From assembly GCA_900074745.1 (NCBI GenBank), contig LT598465.1, positions 930,001-994,000 of the forward strand: a DNA stretch of 64,000 nucleotides, read 5' to 3'. Position numbers and translations under genes: made by a program. The stretch's first letter is position 1. Each line of letters begins with the position of its first letter. The stretch is from Lachancea mirantina (Eukaryota > Ascomycota > Saccharomycetes > Saccharomycetales > Saccharomycetaceae). A model generated the notes under the pieces. The model did not search any database and had not been told where the DNA came from. It was given only the letters and a program-made list of their open reading frames with translations. Below are positions 10,025-22,749 of the stretch, piece by piece.

Positions 10025-11659
10025 TTATAAAAATTTGTAAGGGTTAAGGATATGGTGAGGGTCATAGTTGTCTTTCAAATTCTTCATCATTTTGATCTCT
10101 TGGTCGCTCTTGGAGTACCCAATGTAATTTTTCTTTTGAAATCCCAGGCCATGTTCGGCGCTGATCGAGCCGTTTTTGGAGGAGACAAACTCGTAAACGA
10201 AGGGTTCTAAAGCTTTTTCGACGTCTTTAGAGTACTCACGAACAGCGACGTTGAGATGCAAGTTTCCATCTCCCACATGACCATAGCCGACTGCGCTAAT
10301 CACAGGTTTTGTAGCATCTTCGGGGTCCATCAGACCCTTTTCAGAAAGTTTGTCATTGGCAGCCTCAACGAGTGAATAAAGATCCTTTAAGGGCAGAGAA
10401 ACATCATATTTGTAAACGCCTCCGCCAGCTTGACTGGACTCGGGAATCATTTCTCTCCATTGCCACAGATTCCGCAACTCAGTTTCGTCCTGAGCCACAA
10501 CGCCATCGAGAACTAAGCCGGATTCCATCGTTTTTTCCAAAAAGGCCTCTAGTTTAGCATCGTCGTGTTCTTTATTTGAACCTGAAGTCTCGATGAGAAT
10601 ATAAAATGGATACTTCTCGGTGAGCGGCTCAGCGACATCTTTCAAATGCAACTTTGTGAGTTCCTGTGATTTTGAATCCATAAATTCGAAGGCAGACAGA
10701 ATTTCGGATAGCTCCTGTTTCGCTTGGACAAAGACCTCTTGCACCGCCTCGTAGCTCTCGACACCTAAGAAGCTGACGTTGAAGGCTTTTGGCCGGGGTG
10801 GGGTTAAGATAGAAACTCCAGTGATGACACCGATGGTTCCTTCCGATCCTATGAAAAGCTGCTTCAAATCGTACCCGGTATTGTCTTTTCGAAGGGCGTT
10901 CATAGTGTTCAGCACCTCCCCGTTAGGAAGCACTACTTCTAATCCGAGCACGGTTCCGTGAAGAGAGCCGTAACGGAGCAAACGCAGGCCACCCGCATTT
11001 GTGGCGACAACCCCACCTACGTGACAGGAACCTTTGGCGCCCAGGTCCAAAGGAAAAATGTACCCATGGTCGGCTAAGAAATTGTCGGCGTTTTCCAGTA
11101 TTACACCAGCATCGCACTTTAAGATACCGCTCACTTCATCAAAACTTCTGACCTTGTTCAATTGCGTCAAGCTCAGTACAATTTCGTCAAAAACAGGAAC
11201 CGATCCGCCCACAAGCCCGGTGTTTCCGCCTTGAGGTACGACGGCCAGCTTCTTTTCGTTACAGTACCGCAGGATCTTGGCAACTTGCTGCGTAGTTTTT
11301 GGTCTCAGCACTAGTTTGGACTGGCCCTTGTACTTGCGCATCCAATCTTCATTGAAAAGCGCAAGATCCTCGCTTCCAGAAGCTTCCAAAACACCGGTCT
11401 CACCAACCACGTTTTTGAAAAACGAAACGTCATCAGCAGCTAATTGCTTGTAGTTTGGGTTTCTCAAAATGCTTGGATACGATTCGGCAGTGAGTTTGGG
11501 CTGAATCTTCGTCGAGTAAGCGGCGCCCGTCAAAAGCACGTTGTATTGAAACGGTTGACCCGTTTTGAGCAGGAGAGCCGTTAGGCCGCCCTTGACGGCT
11601 CTGGAGACCAAATTCCTGCGAATATTTTTCTGGAGAACTCTCGCAGATCCCCTCCACAT
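10025..11659 (-). CDS. DLD2: D-2-hydroxyglutarate / D-lactate dehydrogenase, Dld2-like
   Basis: A 544-residue FAD-linked dehydrogenase. The N-terminus (about 1-50) is basic, hydroxylated and lacks acidic residues, as expected of a mitochondrial leader. The FAD-binding PCMH-type domain follows with [14 protein letters not shown] at 142-155. The C-terminal FAD-oxidase domain contains [11 protein letters not shown] at about 458-468 and SAEHGLG near 499-505, residues that contact metal and substrate in this family. S. cerevisiae Dld2 (530 residues) is a mitochondrial transhydrogenase that oxidises D-2-hydroxyglutarate with pyruvate as acceptor. Position next to YDL176W/177C orthologs supports DLD2 (YDL178W) over cytosolic DLD3 or DLD1. 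Confidence 0.9.
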   Translation of the reverse strand: MWRGSARVLQKNIRRNLVSRAVKGGLTALLLKTGQPFQYNVLLTGAAYSTKIQPKLTAESYPSILRNPNYKQLAADDVSFFKNVVGETGVLEASGSEDLALFNEDWMRKYKGQSKLVLRPKTTQQVAKILRYCNEKKLAVVPQGGNTGLVGGSVPVFDEIVLSLTQLNKVRSFDEVSGILKCDAGVILENADNFLADHGYIFPLDLGAKGSCHVGGVVATNAGGLRLLRYGSLHGTVLGLEVVLPNGEVLNTMNALRKDNTGYDLKQLFIGSEGTIGVITGVSILTPPRPKAFNVSFLGVESYEAVQEVFVQAKQELSEILSAFEFMDSKSQELTKLHLKDVAEPLTEKYPFYILIETSGSNKEHDDAKLEAFLEKTMESGLVLDGVVAQDETELRNLWQWREMIPESSQAGGGVYKYDVSLPLKDLYSLVEAANDKLSEKGLMDPEDATKPVISAVGYGHVGDGNLHLNVAVREYSKDVEKALEPFVYEFVSSKNGSISAEHGLGFQKKNYIGYSKSDQEIKMMKNLKDNYDPHHILNPYKFL

Positions 11660-11899
11660 ATCTAGAAAGGTTCACTTCACCAGGCAATAGATTTTCAATC
11701 GCTCTTTATAGTGGTTTGAATTGAGCTTGGTTGGCAGCGTAAAGCTGCATGATGCATGCCAGTCATACAGTCTTTTCATACGAGGTTTTTCAACTTCAAG
11801 ATTCTAACTTATTAAATTGAGGAATCATCTATTGGAACTCTTGAACCCTTATAATACTCCATTGTTTAATACAACTATCGCGACCCTGAATTCTATAAT

Positions 11900-12412
11900 A
11901 TGTCAGCTGTCGCACATGAAGCAAGCTGCATTTTTTGCAAGATCATCAAAGGTTTGTTGACCCCCGATTTCCTTGGACCGCTACAGTGACTAACTCGCAT
12001 ACTTGTTGCAGGAGAAATTCCCAGTTTCAAATTGATTGAGACGAAACATTCGTTCTCGTTCCTAGACATTCAGCCAACCGCGGAGGCACACGCGTTGGTC
12101 ATTCCAAAATACCACGGTGCCAAACTGCATAACTTACCTGATGAGTATTTGGCGGACATCCTACCTGTGACCAAGAAGCTCGTAAAGGCAATTGGTTTCG
12201 ACGTGGACGGAATTGACGGCCCCGGTTACAACGTGCTGCAGAATAATGGTAGAATAGCGCATCAAGTTGTCGATCACGTGCATTTCCATTTAATTCCCAA
12301 GCGGGACGACAAAACCGGTTTGATCGTTGGATGGCCCTCGATCGATACAAACATGGACAAACTTTCACAACTGCGCGACAAGATTGTTGCCAAGCTTGAA
12401 AAGGAGACCTGA
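11900..12412 (+). CDS. HNT1: HIT-family nucleotide hydrolase, spliced
   Basis: Two exons (11900-11951 and 12012-12412) encode about 150 residues of a Hint-type adenosine 5'-monophosphoramidase, similar to S. cerevisiae Hnt1 (158 residues, also spliced). Joining the exons restores the family N-terminus C-I-F-C-K-I-I-K-G-E-I-P. The histidine triad is visible as HVHFHL, with the upstream QVVDHVHFH context typical of Hint proteins. Hnt1 hydrolyses AMP-lysine and related phosphoramidates. It lies just upstream of CDC48 on the same strand, as YDL125C and YDL126C do. Confidence 0.93.
11952..12011 (+). other. HNT1 intron (60 nt)
   Basis: The donor is GTTTGT rather than the usual GTATGT. The branch site reads TGACTAAC (branch A about 11993) and the acceptor is TTGCAG ending at 12011, 18 bases on. 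The reading frame and the HIT N-terminus are correct only with this splice, so the atypical donor is probably used. Confidence 0.85.
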
Positions 12413-15319
<2,907 letters not shown>

Positions 15320-15567
15320 AAACATAGTATCGGGTCAATTTATTTAAAAGTATAAACCTGGAAATGACTTCAAGGGTGGTCAAGATGAAGGTGTTCTCTG
15401 CAAATTCATAAGAATAATTGTATTCAAATACTTGTTTAGTAAGTTTCTATTCTTTCCTTTCAATGTCATAAAAGCGTTAATTATTACAACTACCTGGGGT
15501 AATGTTATATGTTATATATGCCGATCGCTGGCTTTTCGCCTAAGCCTAGCGATTTAAATGCCAAATC

Positions 15568-16530
15568 TCACTTGAAGATAGAAGTCCAGTTCGATCGCAG
15601 ACCAAATTTTTTAGTAGTGGTGGTGATATGCGTTTCGTGGACAGGTTTTGATAATCCTGTTTTCAAGATGATCGGCCGCGTTAATCTATCTGGTGCACGT
15701 TTCGATCCTGCAACTTTTAGACTTGAATCTGAGGCATTTTTGCCATGAGAATCAAGGGCACTTGATATGAGCTGAGGCTTGGTACGGTTTTGAATTTCGT
15801 GCTCTGAGGTCTCCTCTGCTATGCATTGCATTGTCCTTGAAGTGTTTGCCAAAAGTGGTGTTCTTCTAGACTCCATGGAAGATATGCTGGACAGTGTAGC
15901 CGTAGATGCCAAGGAAGGAATTGACATGTTGCTTGAGGAGCGACTGTGAGCCTCTGGTTTTGTTTTGATGCCGAAATAATCAGAAAGTGCAGGATTGAAT
16001 ATGAGGCTTTGCTGTTTTTGAAAGACGAGTTGCTCTTTGATCGGTTGTAAGAAGGGTGCCAGACAGGTCAAAAGGTCGCGTGTCGTTATTTGGAGGTTCC
16101 AGTCAAAATATTCCAGAAGTTCGCGTTCGATAGTATTCACGTCACGCACATCGAGAAGTCCACCTGTGTACGAAGCCCAGTGTTTGTTGAGAGGCGATGA
16201 GTCGTTCAAGCTCTTGGCTGCTATTATCAGACACCCAAGAAAAATCCTGTGGCGGGTCGATTCGATACCGTAGACGCTTCCCGGGATAATCGCACGCAGT
16301 CTGGCCAAATACACGGCGGTCGACATCAGAGTCGGCGTTTGCACATTCGATTGCGAAACGAGTCCCTTTATGAAATCAACCAGCCTTGGCGTGCGTTTGA
16401 AAGTTGCTTGCACATCGCTACTGCTCTCTTTCGTTTGAATAATTGACGAAGTCGTTGCTGCCAGAAAATTCACCATCTCGAGCGACACACGCTCTCTGTT
16501 GAATTGCAAAAGAGCTTCGTAATCTGACAT
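15568..16530 (-). CDS. PCL2: Pho85 cyclin of the Pcl1/2/9 family
   Basis: A 320-residue cyclin resembling S. cerevisiae Pcl2 (308) and Pcl9 (304). The cyclin box spans about residues 15-165, with the conserved L-A-R-L and LGCLIIAAKSLND helices and the LLEYFDWNL segment. The C-terminal half is Ser/Thr-rich and probably disordered, with likely phosphodegron sites. Pcl2-type cyclins direct the Pho85 kinase to G1 and polarity targets. This single gene stands for both PCL2 (YDL127W) and PCL9 (YDL179W): CDC48 lies on one side and VCX1 and a YDL180W-position gene on the other. The upstream gap contains a dense cluster of SBF-type sites. Confidence 0.9.
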   Translation of the reverse strand: MSDYEALLQFNRERVSLEMVNFLAATTSSIIQTKESSSDVQATFKRTPRLVDFIKGLVSQSNVQTPTLMSTAVYLARLRAIIPGSVYGIESTRHRIFLGCLIIAAKSLNDSSPLNKHWASYTGGLLDVRDVNTIERELLEYFDWNLQITTRDLLTCLAPFLQPIKEQLVFQKQQSLIFNPALSDYFGIKTKPEAHSRSSSNMSIPSLASTATLSSISSMESRRTPLLANTSRTMQCIAEETSEHEIQNRTKPQLISSALDSHGKNASDSSLKVAGSKRAPDRLTRPIILKTGLSKPVHETHITTTTKKFGLRSNWTSIFK

Positions 16531-17482
16531 TTCTGCGTGACTCTACCACTGTTGACTGCAGTCTAACACTCTTGCAACTTCCGCAGCGTACGAGATCAAC
16601 TAGATCACTCCGATGGTTTATACAGACAATAAATTTATAACATCCACTCTACTTTTATAAAAAATCCTGGCAGCATTCAGCTATTCCACGAATAATTGAA
16701 TCCATGCTTTTCGCTTCTTCGCTAATTTCGCGAGCCCAGCAGCTTGGCTGGCATGCTTTTCGCGTTTTTCCTGGCTACTTTAATTTTTTCGCGACTTGAA
16801 AAAGGAAGCTTTCCAAACTTTAATTTTCGCGATGTACGAAGTCCAGCCTTCTAAATTGGACGAACAGGCGATTTAGAGGCGATCAACGGTCCAGAATTTA
16901 GATCATTCTAACTTGCTGGTGTTATGAATGTTCGCGTTTTAGAGGATCTCGAACAAGAATGATTAGATTCAGTTCGCGAAAGGTAATTATCTGGGTAATT
17001 AAAGATTGAATTTTGCTCGTCAACGGCAACGCCCGATTCCACTCGTAGCTTTGGCTGTCCCTGCATTCGTAAATACAATGATCTAGCTTTTTTTAAATCT
17101 TGTAATATAATCGTGTTTCCGATGTGTTTCCATTTTGTTTCCAGTACGCGTTGTTTCACGATCAGATGTAAAATCGGCAAGCCGGTTGACAAACCGACCC
17201 ACCGCGCAGTTGTAACCAACGGCTAATAGTGGACCGAATACCGGATAAAAGTCATCGGACCACGGAATTGACCACTGAGGGATGGATGTACAAGGTTAGT
17301 GAAGGCGACATCTGTCGCTGTCGTTTTGGTGAAGGAATATCTACTACATATTACTTAAAAAAAACCTGCGGCGAGACTTTATCCGCACCGCTGGTTAGCG
17401 TTGGATAAATAGTTGTTGCGTAGCTGTCAATCTGAGCACTACTAGCTATTGAAGTTCTCGCCGTGTATAGCATAGTACACCG
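16531..17482. promoter_or_regulatory. PCL2 promoter and VCX1 3' region
   Basis: A 952-base gap without a supported gene. The half nearest PCL2 (16700-16990) is packed with TTTTCGCG/CGCGAAA elements. The stretch from about 17000 to VCX1 has no clear motif. Confidence 0.6.
16726..16981 (-). promoter_or_regulatory. Cluster of SBF (SCB-like) sites
   Basis: On the PCL2 coding strand the motif CGCGAAA(A) appears at 16726-16732, 16757-16764, 16786-16793 and 16824-16831. A further TTCGCG lies at 16931-16936 and the palindromic TTCGCGAA at 16973-16980. CRCGAAA is the Swi4-Swi6 (SBF) recognition sequence, and PCL1/PCL2 are classical SBF targets at Start. Confidence 0.75.
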
Positions 17483-18685
17483 CTAAACAAGTGTTTGGTC
17501 TGGATAGTAGAAAAAGGCCATGGCGATAAGCATGTACATTGCCAAGGACATGACACCTTCCAGCCAGTTGGACTCACCGTCCAAGATCAGGTAGTTGGAC
17601 AAAAACACAGCAGTGAAAAGCGTTGCAGTCTCGAAAGTGGAGAAATTGAGGGTCATGGGCACGTCAATGGCCCAGCCAACCAAAACCATGAATGGTGTAA
17701 CGAAGAGCGAAATTTGCAAAGACGAGCCAATTGCCACGCTCAATGCAAGGTCCATCTTGTTCTTCATGGCTACGATCACCGAGGTGACGTGTTCTGCAGC
17801 GTTACCCACAATTGGGATAATAATCAAACCAATAAACGTCTTGGAGAGACCCGAGCTTTCAACAATGTCATCAATGCTGCCCACCAGGAAATCGGCACAA
17901 ATGGAAACCAAAACGGTGGTGGCGAATAGAAAGGACAATGACGATCTGACAGACAATGTCTGGGTCACTTTGTGAGTCTCGACAACCCCCTGTGCGTCTT
18001 CCTCTTGCTGCTCGAAAAGGGTGTAATGCGTGCCTAGTTGGAAAATCAAAAAGCAGATGTAGATCGCTAGAAGCACAATTGAAGTGCCACGGGATAGGTT
18101 TAAGATCTTCTGGTTAATAAAGCGGTCTTGACGCTCGTTATCATCCGGAAGAGACGCACGGAAGGCAGCAGGAATGAGCAACGACGCACACGAAATCGTC
18201 AGCAGCGACGACATGGTCTGTGCTGCCGTCTGGTTGAAAGTCTGCTGCTTTCTGTTGTATCCACCGGCTATGAAGCAGAAGCCAAGAACCAGCAACAGGT
18301 TAGAAAGAAGACTCCCAAGCATGGAAGCCTGTACGATGCGGATTTGACCCTCTCGGAGCGCAATGATCGACACAATTAGTTCAACGGCATTTCCAAGGGT
18401 CGCGTTCAGAAGCCCACCCAGAGTTGAACCAGCCTTGTCGGCTAGTTCCTCTGTAGCGTAAGCCAGGATGGCAGCAAGAGGAATAATGGCCAGAAAATTG
18501 AAAACGAAGTTCCATGACGACGACAAGTCGCCGTATCCAAACACAAGCCCAATGGGCACAAACACCAAAAAGTAATTGACCGGTGACGACTTAAGCACAA
18601 TCTTGCAGTCTCTCACCGCGGCCTCTAACATGGAAGAGCGTTTTGTGATGCCGGTGCGGGCAAGTAGCGGAGTGGCTGCGCTCAT
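17483..18685 (-). CDS. VCX1: Vacuolar H+/Ca2+ exchanger
   Basis: A 400-residue CaCA-superfamily antiporter matching S. cerevisiae Vcx1 (411 residues). About eleven hydrophobic segments are visible. The two inverted alpha repeats carry the cation-binding signatures GNAVE (98-102) and [16 protein letters not shown] in the second half, followed by the [11 protein letters not shown] helix. An acidic loop (QQEEDAQG) separates the halves. The protein uses the vacuolar proton gradient, built by the V-ATPase whose subunit A is also encoded here, to load calcium into the vacuole. The order PCL-VCX1-YDL129W position matches YDL127W-128W-129W. Confidence 0.96.
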   Translation of the reverse strand: MSAATPLLARTGITKRSSMLEAAVRDCKIVLKSSPVNYFLVFVPIGLVFGYGDLSSSWNFVFNFLAIIPLAAILAYATEELADKAGSTLGGLLNATLGNAVELIVSIIALREGQIRIVQASMLGSLLSNLLLVLGFCFIAGGYNRKQQTFNQTAAQTMSSLLTISCASLLIPAAFRASLPDDNERQDRFINQKILNLSRGTSIVLLAIYICFLIFQLGTHYTLFEQQEEDAQGVVETHKVTQTLSVRSSLSFLFATTVLVSICADFLVGSIDDIVESSGLSKTFIGLIIIPIVGNAAEHVTSVIVAMKNKMDLALSVAIGSSLQISLFVTPFMVLVGWAIDVPMTLNFSTFETATLFTAVFLSNYLILDGESNWLEGVMSLAMYMLIAMAFFYYPDQTLV

Positions 18686-19034
18686 TTAAACTCAAGTGGA
18701 CTGGTGTAACTCTTTCTAAGGAGGATTCTTCAGAAAAGTCTCAACGCCTCAGAGGTTATATCAACTATAAAAACTTGGTTACAATGGAAGAGAGTGTCGT
18801 AAGGGTCCATGTCGTTGACATTTTCCGCTTAATATGAGGGTATTTACGACCCCGGCAATGTGAAAAATTCAAGAGTTCATACGCCGAAAAATACAAACGC
18901 CGTCGCATTGGACAATTAGAAAGCCAGGAATCTGGAAGTTTTTTCCAGATTAATGCTATGCTAGTCTAATGGATGTCATTGGGTTGTTCTTCTGATTTTA
19001 TAGAATTTTTGCTAGAATAATATGTAGCGTGTCT
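18686..19034. other. Intergenic VCX1 to YDL180W-position gene
   Basis: A 349-base gap containing the VCX1 promoter and the 3' end of the next gene. Nothing else is apparent. Confidence 0.4.
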
Positions 19035-20486
19035 TTACTGTCGTACCGTGCCAACAACTCCAGCAATTAGTATGAGAATTGACCAAATTGTCATGCCTGT
19101 GAAAACAAAGAGCCGATTTGAGGCAAGAGAATGCCATGCTGTAATGGATTTTTTGTAAAAATGTAGTAACCGGTGCCCATGATCTTCGTCAGGCGATATT
19201 ATGTCCTGTGTGTAAATGGAGTTGAGGACAAAAAGCTGATCGGAATTTATGAATTGAAGACTCTGGGGTTGCGAGCTGTGTAGATGCAGATCGAGGTTGA
19301 GATCATTGCTCAAAGTACGAGCTGTGTCATCGCTGTTTATAGATTGGTCGTCTACCCAATAGAATAGAGTAAGGTTAATGAGAAAGTTGAAAACCGTCAG
19401 CGGTCCGATCACACATAGGAGGAAAAATGAGAAGACTCTGGATCCGAAATACCTTACGAAGTGCGTGAACAATTCTGGGTGGCCTGGAACGTAAATAAAA
19501 TAGGCAGACGATATCAGGGACTGACCAATTGTCAATGCTAGATTATCGACAATGACCAGGTAGCCCAAGAATAGCTGTTTGAACATCTCTGCGTTCGACG
19601 CGGTTTCGTAAAGCGGGGTTATCCGGCCCGGTTGGCAGTCATCCACACTGTACGGTTGTGAACTTGCGCCGGAGGCCTCAATATCCTTCAAAAACGTCAT
19701 TGAATTGTCTTTGAAATTCACGACAACAGTATCGTCACCTGCGTCCATGTTCAGACTGCCATAATTTTTCGTAGAGCTGTCGGGTTTTTGCAAATGAGTC
19801 GTGGAAGCAACGGGAGTCCCAGTTGGATCATTATCGTCGCGATAGACGTTTTCGCCGATCAAAGAGGAATTGCGTTTGACGTCAACACACTTGGAAAGTG
19901 TGATGTTAGGTCTAGTAGAGTCCGGCTCTTCTTTGCGTTGCTGGTTCTGAAGGGGCCATACGGCTGTTTGTGTAGACGATATTTGCTCGTAGTTGTTGAG
20001 GGTTTTCATTATGCAGATCGACAGCTCGCAAAGAGACCAGGACACGCCAAACATGAAGGATTGTTTTGGTATGATGTGCCATGTCGTGGGCTCAGCAGCT
20101 TTGCCATTTGAATGCGACGTCTCTGTCGCATCCTGTACCTGCGGGTATGCTAAACAGAACACAATCAGCAGACAAAACCAGTCGTTTACTGGGAAATCGA
20201 CAAAGATGCTCAGAAGCATATGATTCGGCTTGACGTTAAGCACAAAGTTTTTGAAGAAGAATAGCGCGAAGGGTGAGAAAAACCCTAGAAGCGTGGTTCT
20301 GAAATAATCTTGACTGTTCGGTGCAAACATGGTAGGATCCTGATACTTGGATATTAGCGAACTCGACAATCCATAGGCTGTGGCATATATGAGCGCAATT
20401 CCGAGCAAACTTAAGAAACAAGCGTGTTTCCGCTTCGAGCAAATCAGCCCCATAAACTCCTGGGACACATATCCCAGACGAGTCAT
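19035..20486 (-). CDS. Multi-pass membrane protein, YDL180W by position
   Basis: A 483-residue protein with about seven hydrophobic segments, near residues 22-45, 68-85, 103-120, 147-166, 300-330, 345-372 and 463-480. A polar loop at roughly 170-290 is rich in charged and hydroxyl residues, and there is a second loop near 385-440. I do not recognise a family motif. Its location between VCX1 and the YDL129W/RPP1/STF1 group, and its strand, match S. cerevisiae YDL180W, a vacuole-associated membrane protein of unknown function (547 residues). That assignment comes from gene order rather than from a seen motif. Confidence 0.65.
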   Translation of the reverse strand: MTRLGYVSQEFMGLICSKRKHACFLSLLGIALIYATAYGLSSSLISKYQDPTMFAPNSQDYFRTTLLGFFSPFALFFFKNFVLNVKPNHMLLSIFVDFPVNDWFCLLIVFCLAYPQVQDATETSHSNGKAAEPTTWHIIPKQSFMFGVSWSLCELSICIMKTLNNYEQISSTQTAVWPLQNQQRKEEPDSTRPNITLSKCVDVKRNSSLIGENVYRDDNDPTGTPVASTTHLQKPDSSTKNYGSLNMDAGDDTVVVNFKDNSMTFLKDIEASGASSQPYSVDDCQPGRITPLYETASNAEMFKQLFLGYLVIVDNLALTIGQSLISSAYFIYVPGHPELFTHFVRYFGSRVFSFFLLCVIGPLTVFNFLINLTLFYWVDDQSINSDDTARTLSNDLNLDLHLHSSQPQSLQFINSDQLFVLNSIYTQDIISPDEDHGHRLLHFYKKSITAWHSLASNRLFVFTGMTIWSILILIAGVVGTVRQ

Positions 20487-21241
20487 AATTTGGTGCTAAC
20501 TACGACTCGAAGTATTAGTCTTTCCCGCTTTGGCTGGTTGATGTCGATATATCAATTTTTGGATAAAAGTATTTCACTTGGAAATTGAAAGCTATATTGT
20601 CAAGCGCTTGTCGAGCGACTATGAGAGTGAGAAAAGTGAAAACAATGGAGAATAAGAGAAGCAAGAAGGAATAGGCAGTCTAGCTTCTATAATTCTCGAA
20701 AAGTTCAGAGAATTCAACCAGCTACCAATAATGGTGCTTGAAAAACTAGCTCCGATTATTCGATAATTTTCGGTTTCCACAGACCTTATAAAATTACTTC
20801 GTAGCAAATCGTAATGTGCAGTTAACGATCATCTTCGGCACACCACCCTGCGTTATGTTATGATCGAACTTTTCTTTTCTGCTGTCAAGACGGTTTGTAG
20901 GGTTTTTGTATAACGGCATTTAGCCCGTGGAAGTCAGCAATGCCACTGACAGTATGTGTCGGCGCACAGTTCAAACCCCAAATCTTGACTTCGGAATTGT
21001 TGCCCACATGCGATAAGACATTTGAAAGGGCTGGACGTGTCAGCTGCCCTAGGTGTCTTTAAGAGCCCCAAAATAAGGTGGTCTCATGCGCTCTATGACT
21101 CCAATATTTGATATATTTACAAGCAGGCTACTAAGTAGAATAAGATCAGTCAGTCCGTAAATCAAACCCCAAATTAAACGATATAAATGTCCCAGTAGTA
21201 TTACACGGAGCTGTGAGCGATGGGCTGTCAACGTTCGTCGT
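20487..21241. other. Intergenic, base composition changes to GC-rich
   Basis: A 755-base gap with ordinary AT-leaning sequence up to about 21200, after which GC rises sharply. No tRNA is supported: one GTTCAAACCCC string near 20968 has no matching A box or stems. Confidence 0.4.
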
Positions 21242-21967
21242 TCACAGCTTCTCTAGATGGAAAACGCGAACGAAATCGTTCGCGGACGGGTTATCGCTGC
21301 TCCGTCGCGTTCGAGGATGCGGTTTGCTGTTTTCCACCAGTCGCATGGCCGGCGGTGCTATCCCCGCGGATCTGTGCTTCCCGGCTTTGGATGAAGGACC
21401 CGATACGCCGGCGGTGGCCTCAAGGGACCGCTTTCGGCGTCTGCGACGGCCCGTCGGAGAGCTGGACACAGACGACGGTACGACGGGCGACGTAGCGCCC
21501 GTCGTCAGAGCGGCCGCCGTAGCCGCGGCGCATTTGTTGCGGAAAAACTCGACTTCCTTCTTGATCAGACAGCTTTCGACCGCGAGCCTCGAGTCCCACG
21601 AGCTGCGGTTCTCCAGTCGCGAAATCTGCGCCTGCAAGGACCAGTGCGAGATTGCAGTCAGAGACCGGTTCAGCAACTCTACAAGCACCCCACGGTCCAC
21701 GGGCGCGAGCCAGTTGGCACGCGCCCTTTCCAGCTCCTGGATCATCTCTGCCAGGGACGTCTCGAGCTGACGTGTGCTTTCGAGCGACGGCCACATAGCC
21801 GTCGCGTCCTGTTCCGGCTCCGGTTCCGGCTCCGGTTCCGGTTCCGATCCCGGCCCGCAGTCGCGGACCGCGGAGCGGTCCGCGCTGCTGGCCTTGACGC
21901 CCAACCGGGGTGGCTCCTCGGGCGTGATCGCAGCGACGCTGGTCGTGCACAGCCCACTGTTCACCAT
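21242..21967 (-). CDS. Unknown protein, YDL129W by position
   Basis: A 241-residue frame in GC-rich DNA. The N-terminal 40 residues are polar and include a run of five or six Glu-Pro pairs (about 42-53) encoded by GGTTCC/GGCTCC hexamer repeats. Residues 60-150 form an amphipathic, probably helical region (L, E, R-rich), which looks like the conserved core. The C-terminus has a GRRRRRKRS basic cluster (about 193-201), a plausible nuclear localisation signal. It lies where S. cerevisiae YDL129W (291 residues, unknown function) is expected, between VCX1 and RPP1B and on the predicted strand. Long open frames on the other strand are expected from the high GC, so coding status is likely but not certain. 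Confidence 0.55.
   Translation of the reverse strand: MVNSGLCTTSVAAITPEEPPRLGVKASSADRSAVRDCGPGSEPEPEPEPEPEQDATAMWPSLESTRQLETSLAEMIQELERARANWLAPVDRGVLVELLNRSLTAISHWSLQAQISRLENRSSWDSRLAVESCLIKKEVEFFRNKCAAATAAALTTGATSPVVPSSVSSSPTGRRRRRKRSLEATAGVSGPSSKAGKHRSAGIAPPAMRLVENSKPHPRTRRSSDNPSANDFVRVFHLEKL
21811..21848. repeat. Hexameric GGTTCC/GGCTCC repeat
   Basis: About six alternating GGTTCC and GGCTCC units (as read on the + strand) code for the Glu-Pro run of the YDL129W-position protein on the minus strand. Confidence 0.75.
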
Positions 21968-22230
21968 TGCGTACTTTCAGCGAGTCCTTCGTGGTGATGG
22001 CCCTCCCCGCGATATCTAGTGGCTACCTTTCGTTTCTGGTCACAACCTCACGACCCTCGACGGTGTCCTTACGAACGCTCTACAGATATACTAAGAAACT
22101 CCGACCTCCCAAAGCTCTATGCGCACCGCGGAAGCAAGCGAGGGGCGGCTGCTCTTAAGTCCGTCTTGATCGGGGCACCGATCCAACCCGCAGTTGGCCC
22201 TACGCCTTGCGTCGGTTCCCAGGCGGCACC

Positions 22231-22278
22231 GTCTGGCGCCCCGTCTAGCGTCCCGCCTAGCGATCGGCCTAGCGCCCT
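22231..22278. repeat. 12-bp GC-rich tandem repeat, four units
   Basis: The units are GTCTGGCGCCCC, GTCTAGCGTCCC, GCCTAGCGATCG and GCCTAGCGCCCT, sharing a CTAGCG-like core at constant 12-base spacing. Confidence 0.75.
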
Positions 22279-22540
22279 GCCCGGGCTGGGCGCTGGCCCT
22301 GCGCGGGGCTCGTCTCAGATCCCGTTTAACCGTTTACTGGCTGCATCGCTATTGGCTATTCGGCAAATTTCCCAGGCTTTCCCGATTTTCACGCAGCTGC
22401 AAGGCACGCACAACGGCGAGCCCTGACAATGCCGGGGGCTTCGGCACTTAAACGAGCAACAAACGAACGCAAATAGAGCCCAAAGACCGCGGCAAGTGCG
22501 GAACGAGCGCCAGCGGCAGCGGCAGCGCGCTGAACGCGGG

Positions 22541-22588
22541 CAAAACCAAGGTCAAGGTCACGTGACCGTGACCTTGACCTTGGTTTTG
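22541..22588. repeat. 48-bp palindrome centred near a CACGTG
   Basis: Two perfectly matching 22-base arms (22541-22562 and 22567-22588) flank a 4-base spacer TGAC. The left arm contains two consecutive AGGTCA words and runs into GGTCACGTGACC at 22556-22567. It could extrude as a cruciform or act as a symmetric protein-binding site. Confidence 0.9.
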
Positions 22589-22749
22589 CAGTGTGCAGCT
22601 CAAGGCTGGCCACTCTCCGCGGCAATGCAGGCGGGGTAACCAGAGGGGTAAAGGTGGAAAGATTGAAATATGAGGTGCTGCTAAACACCGCTATATAGGG
22701 TGAAAATATGGTAGAGGACAGGCAAGGTCAGCAGAAGTCACGTGCTTGC

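Larger units (their letters stand above)
21968..22749. other. GC-rich intergenic with minisatellite and palindrome
   Basis: A 782-base gap between the start of the YDL129W-position gene and the RPP1 stop. It holds a 12-bp tandem repeat (22231-22278), a 48-bp palindrome (22541-22588) and a TCACGTG at 22738-22744. Overlapping frames on the + strand (22019-22426, 22194-22451) are probably only GC-driven. Confidence 0.5.

Noticed and set aside
20960-20985. tRNA B-box-like GTTCAAACCCC
   Set aside because: No matching A box, acceptor stem or anticodon arm at the right spacing.
21213-21770. 185-codon + strand frame
   Set aside because: It overlaps the minus-strand YDL129W-position gene; composition looks like an antisense shadow, and gene order predicts the minus strand.
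22019-22451. Overlapping + strand open frames of 135 and 85 codons
   Set aside because: They lie in GC-rich DNA where stop codons are rare, include the 12-bp minisatellite, and encode low-complexity R/P/A/L sequence with no recognisable domain.
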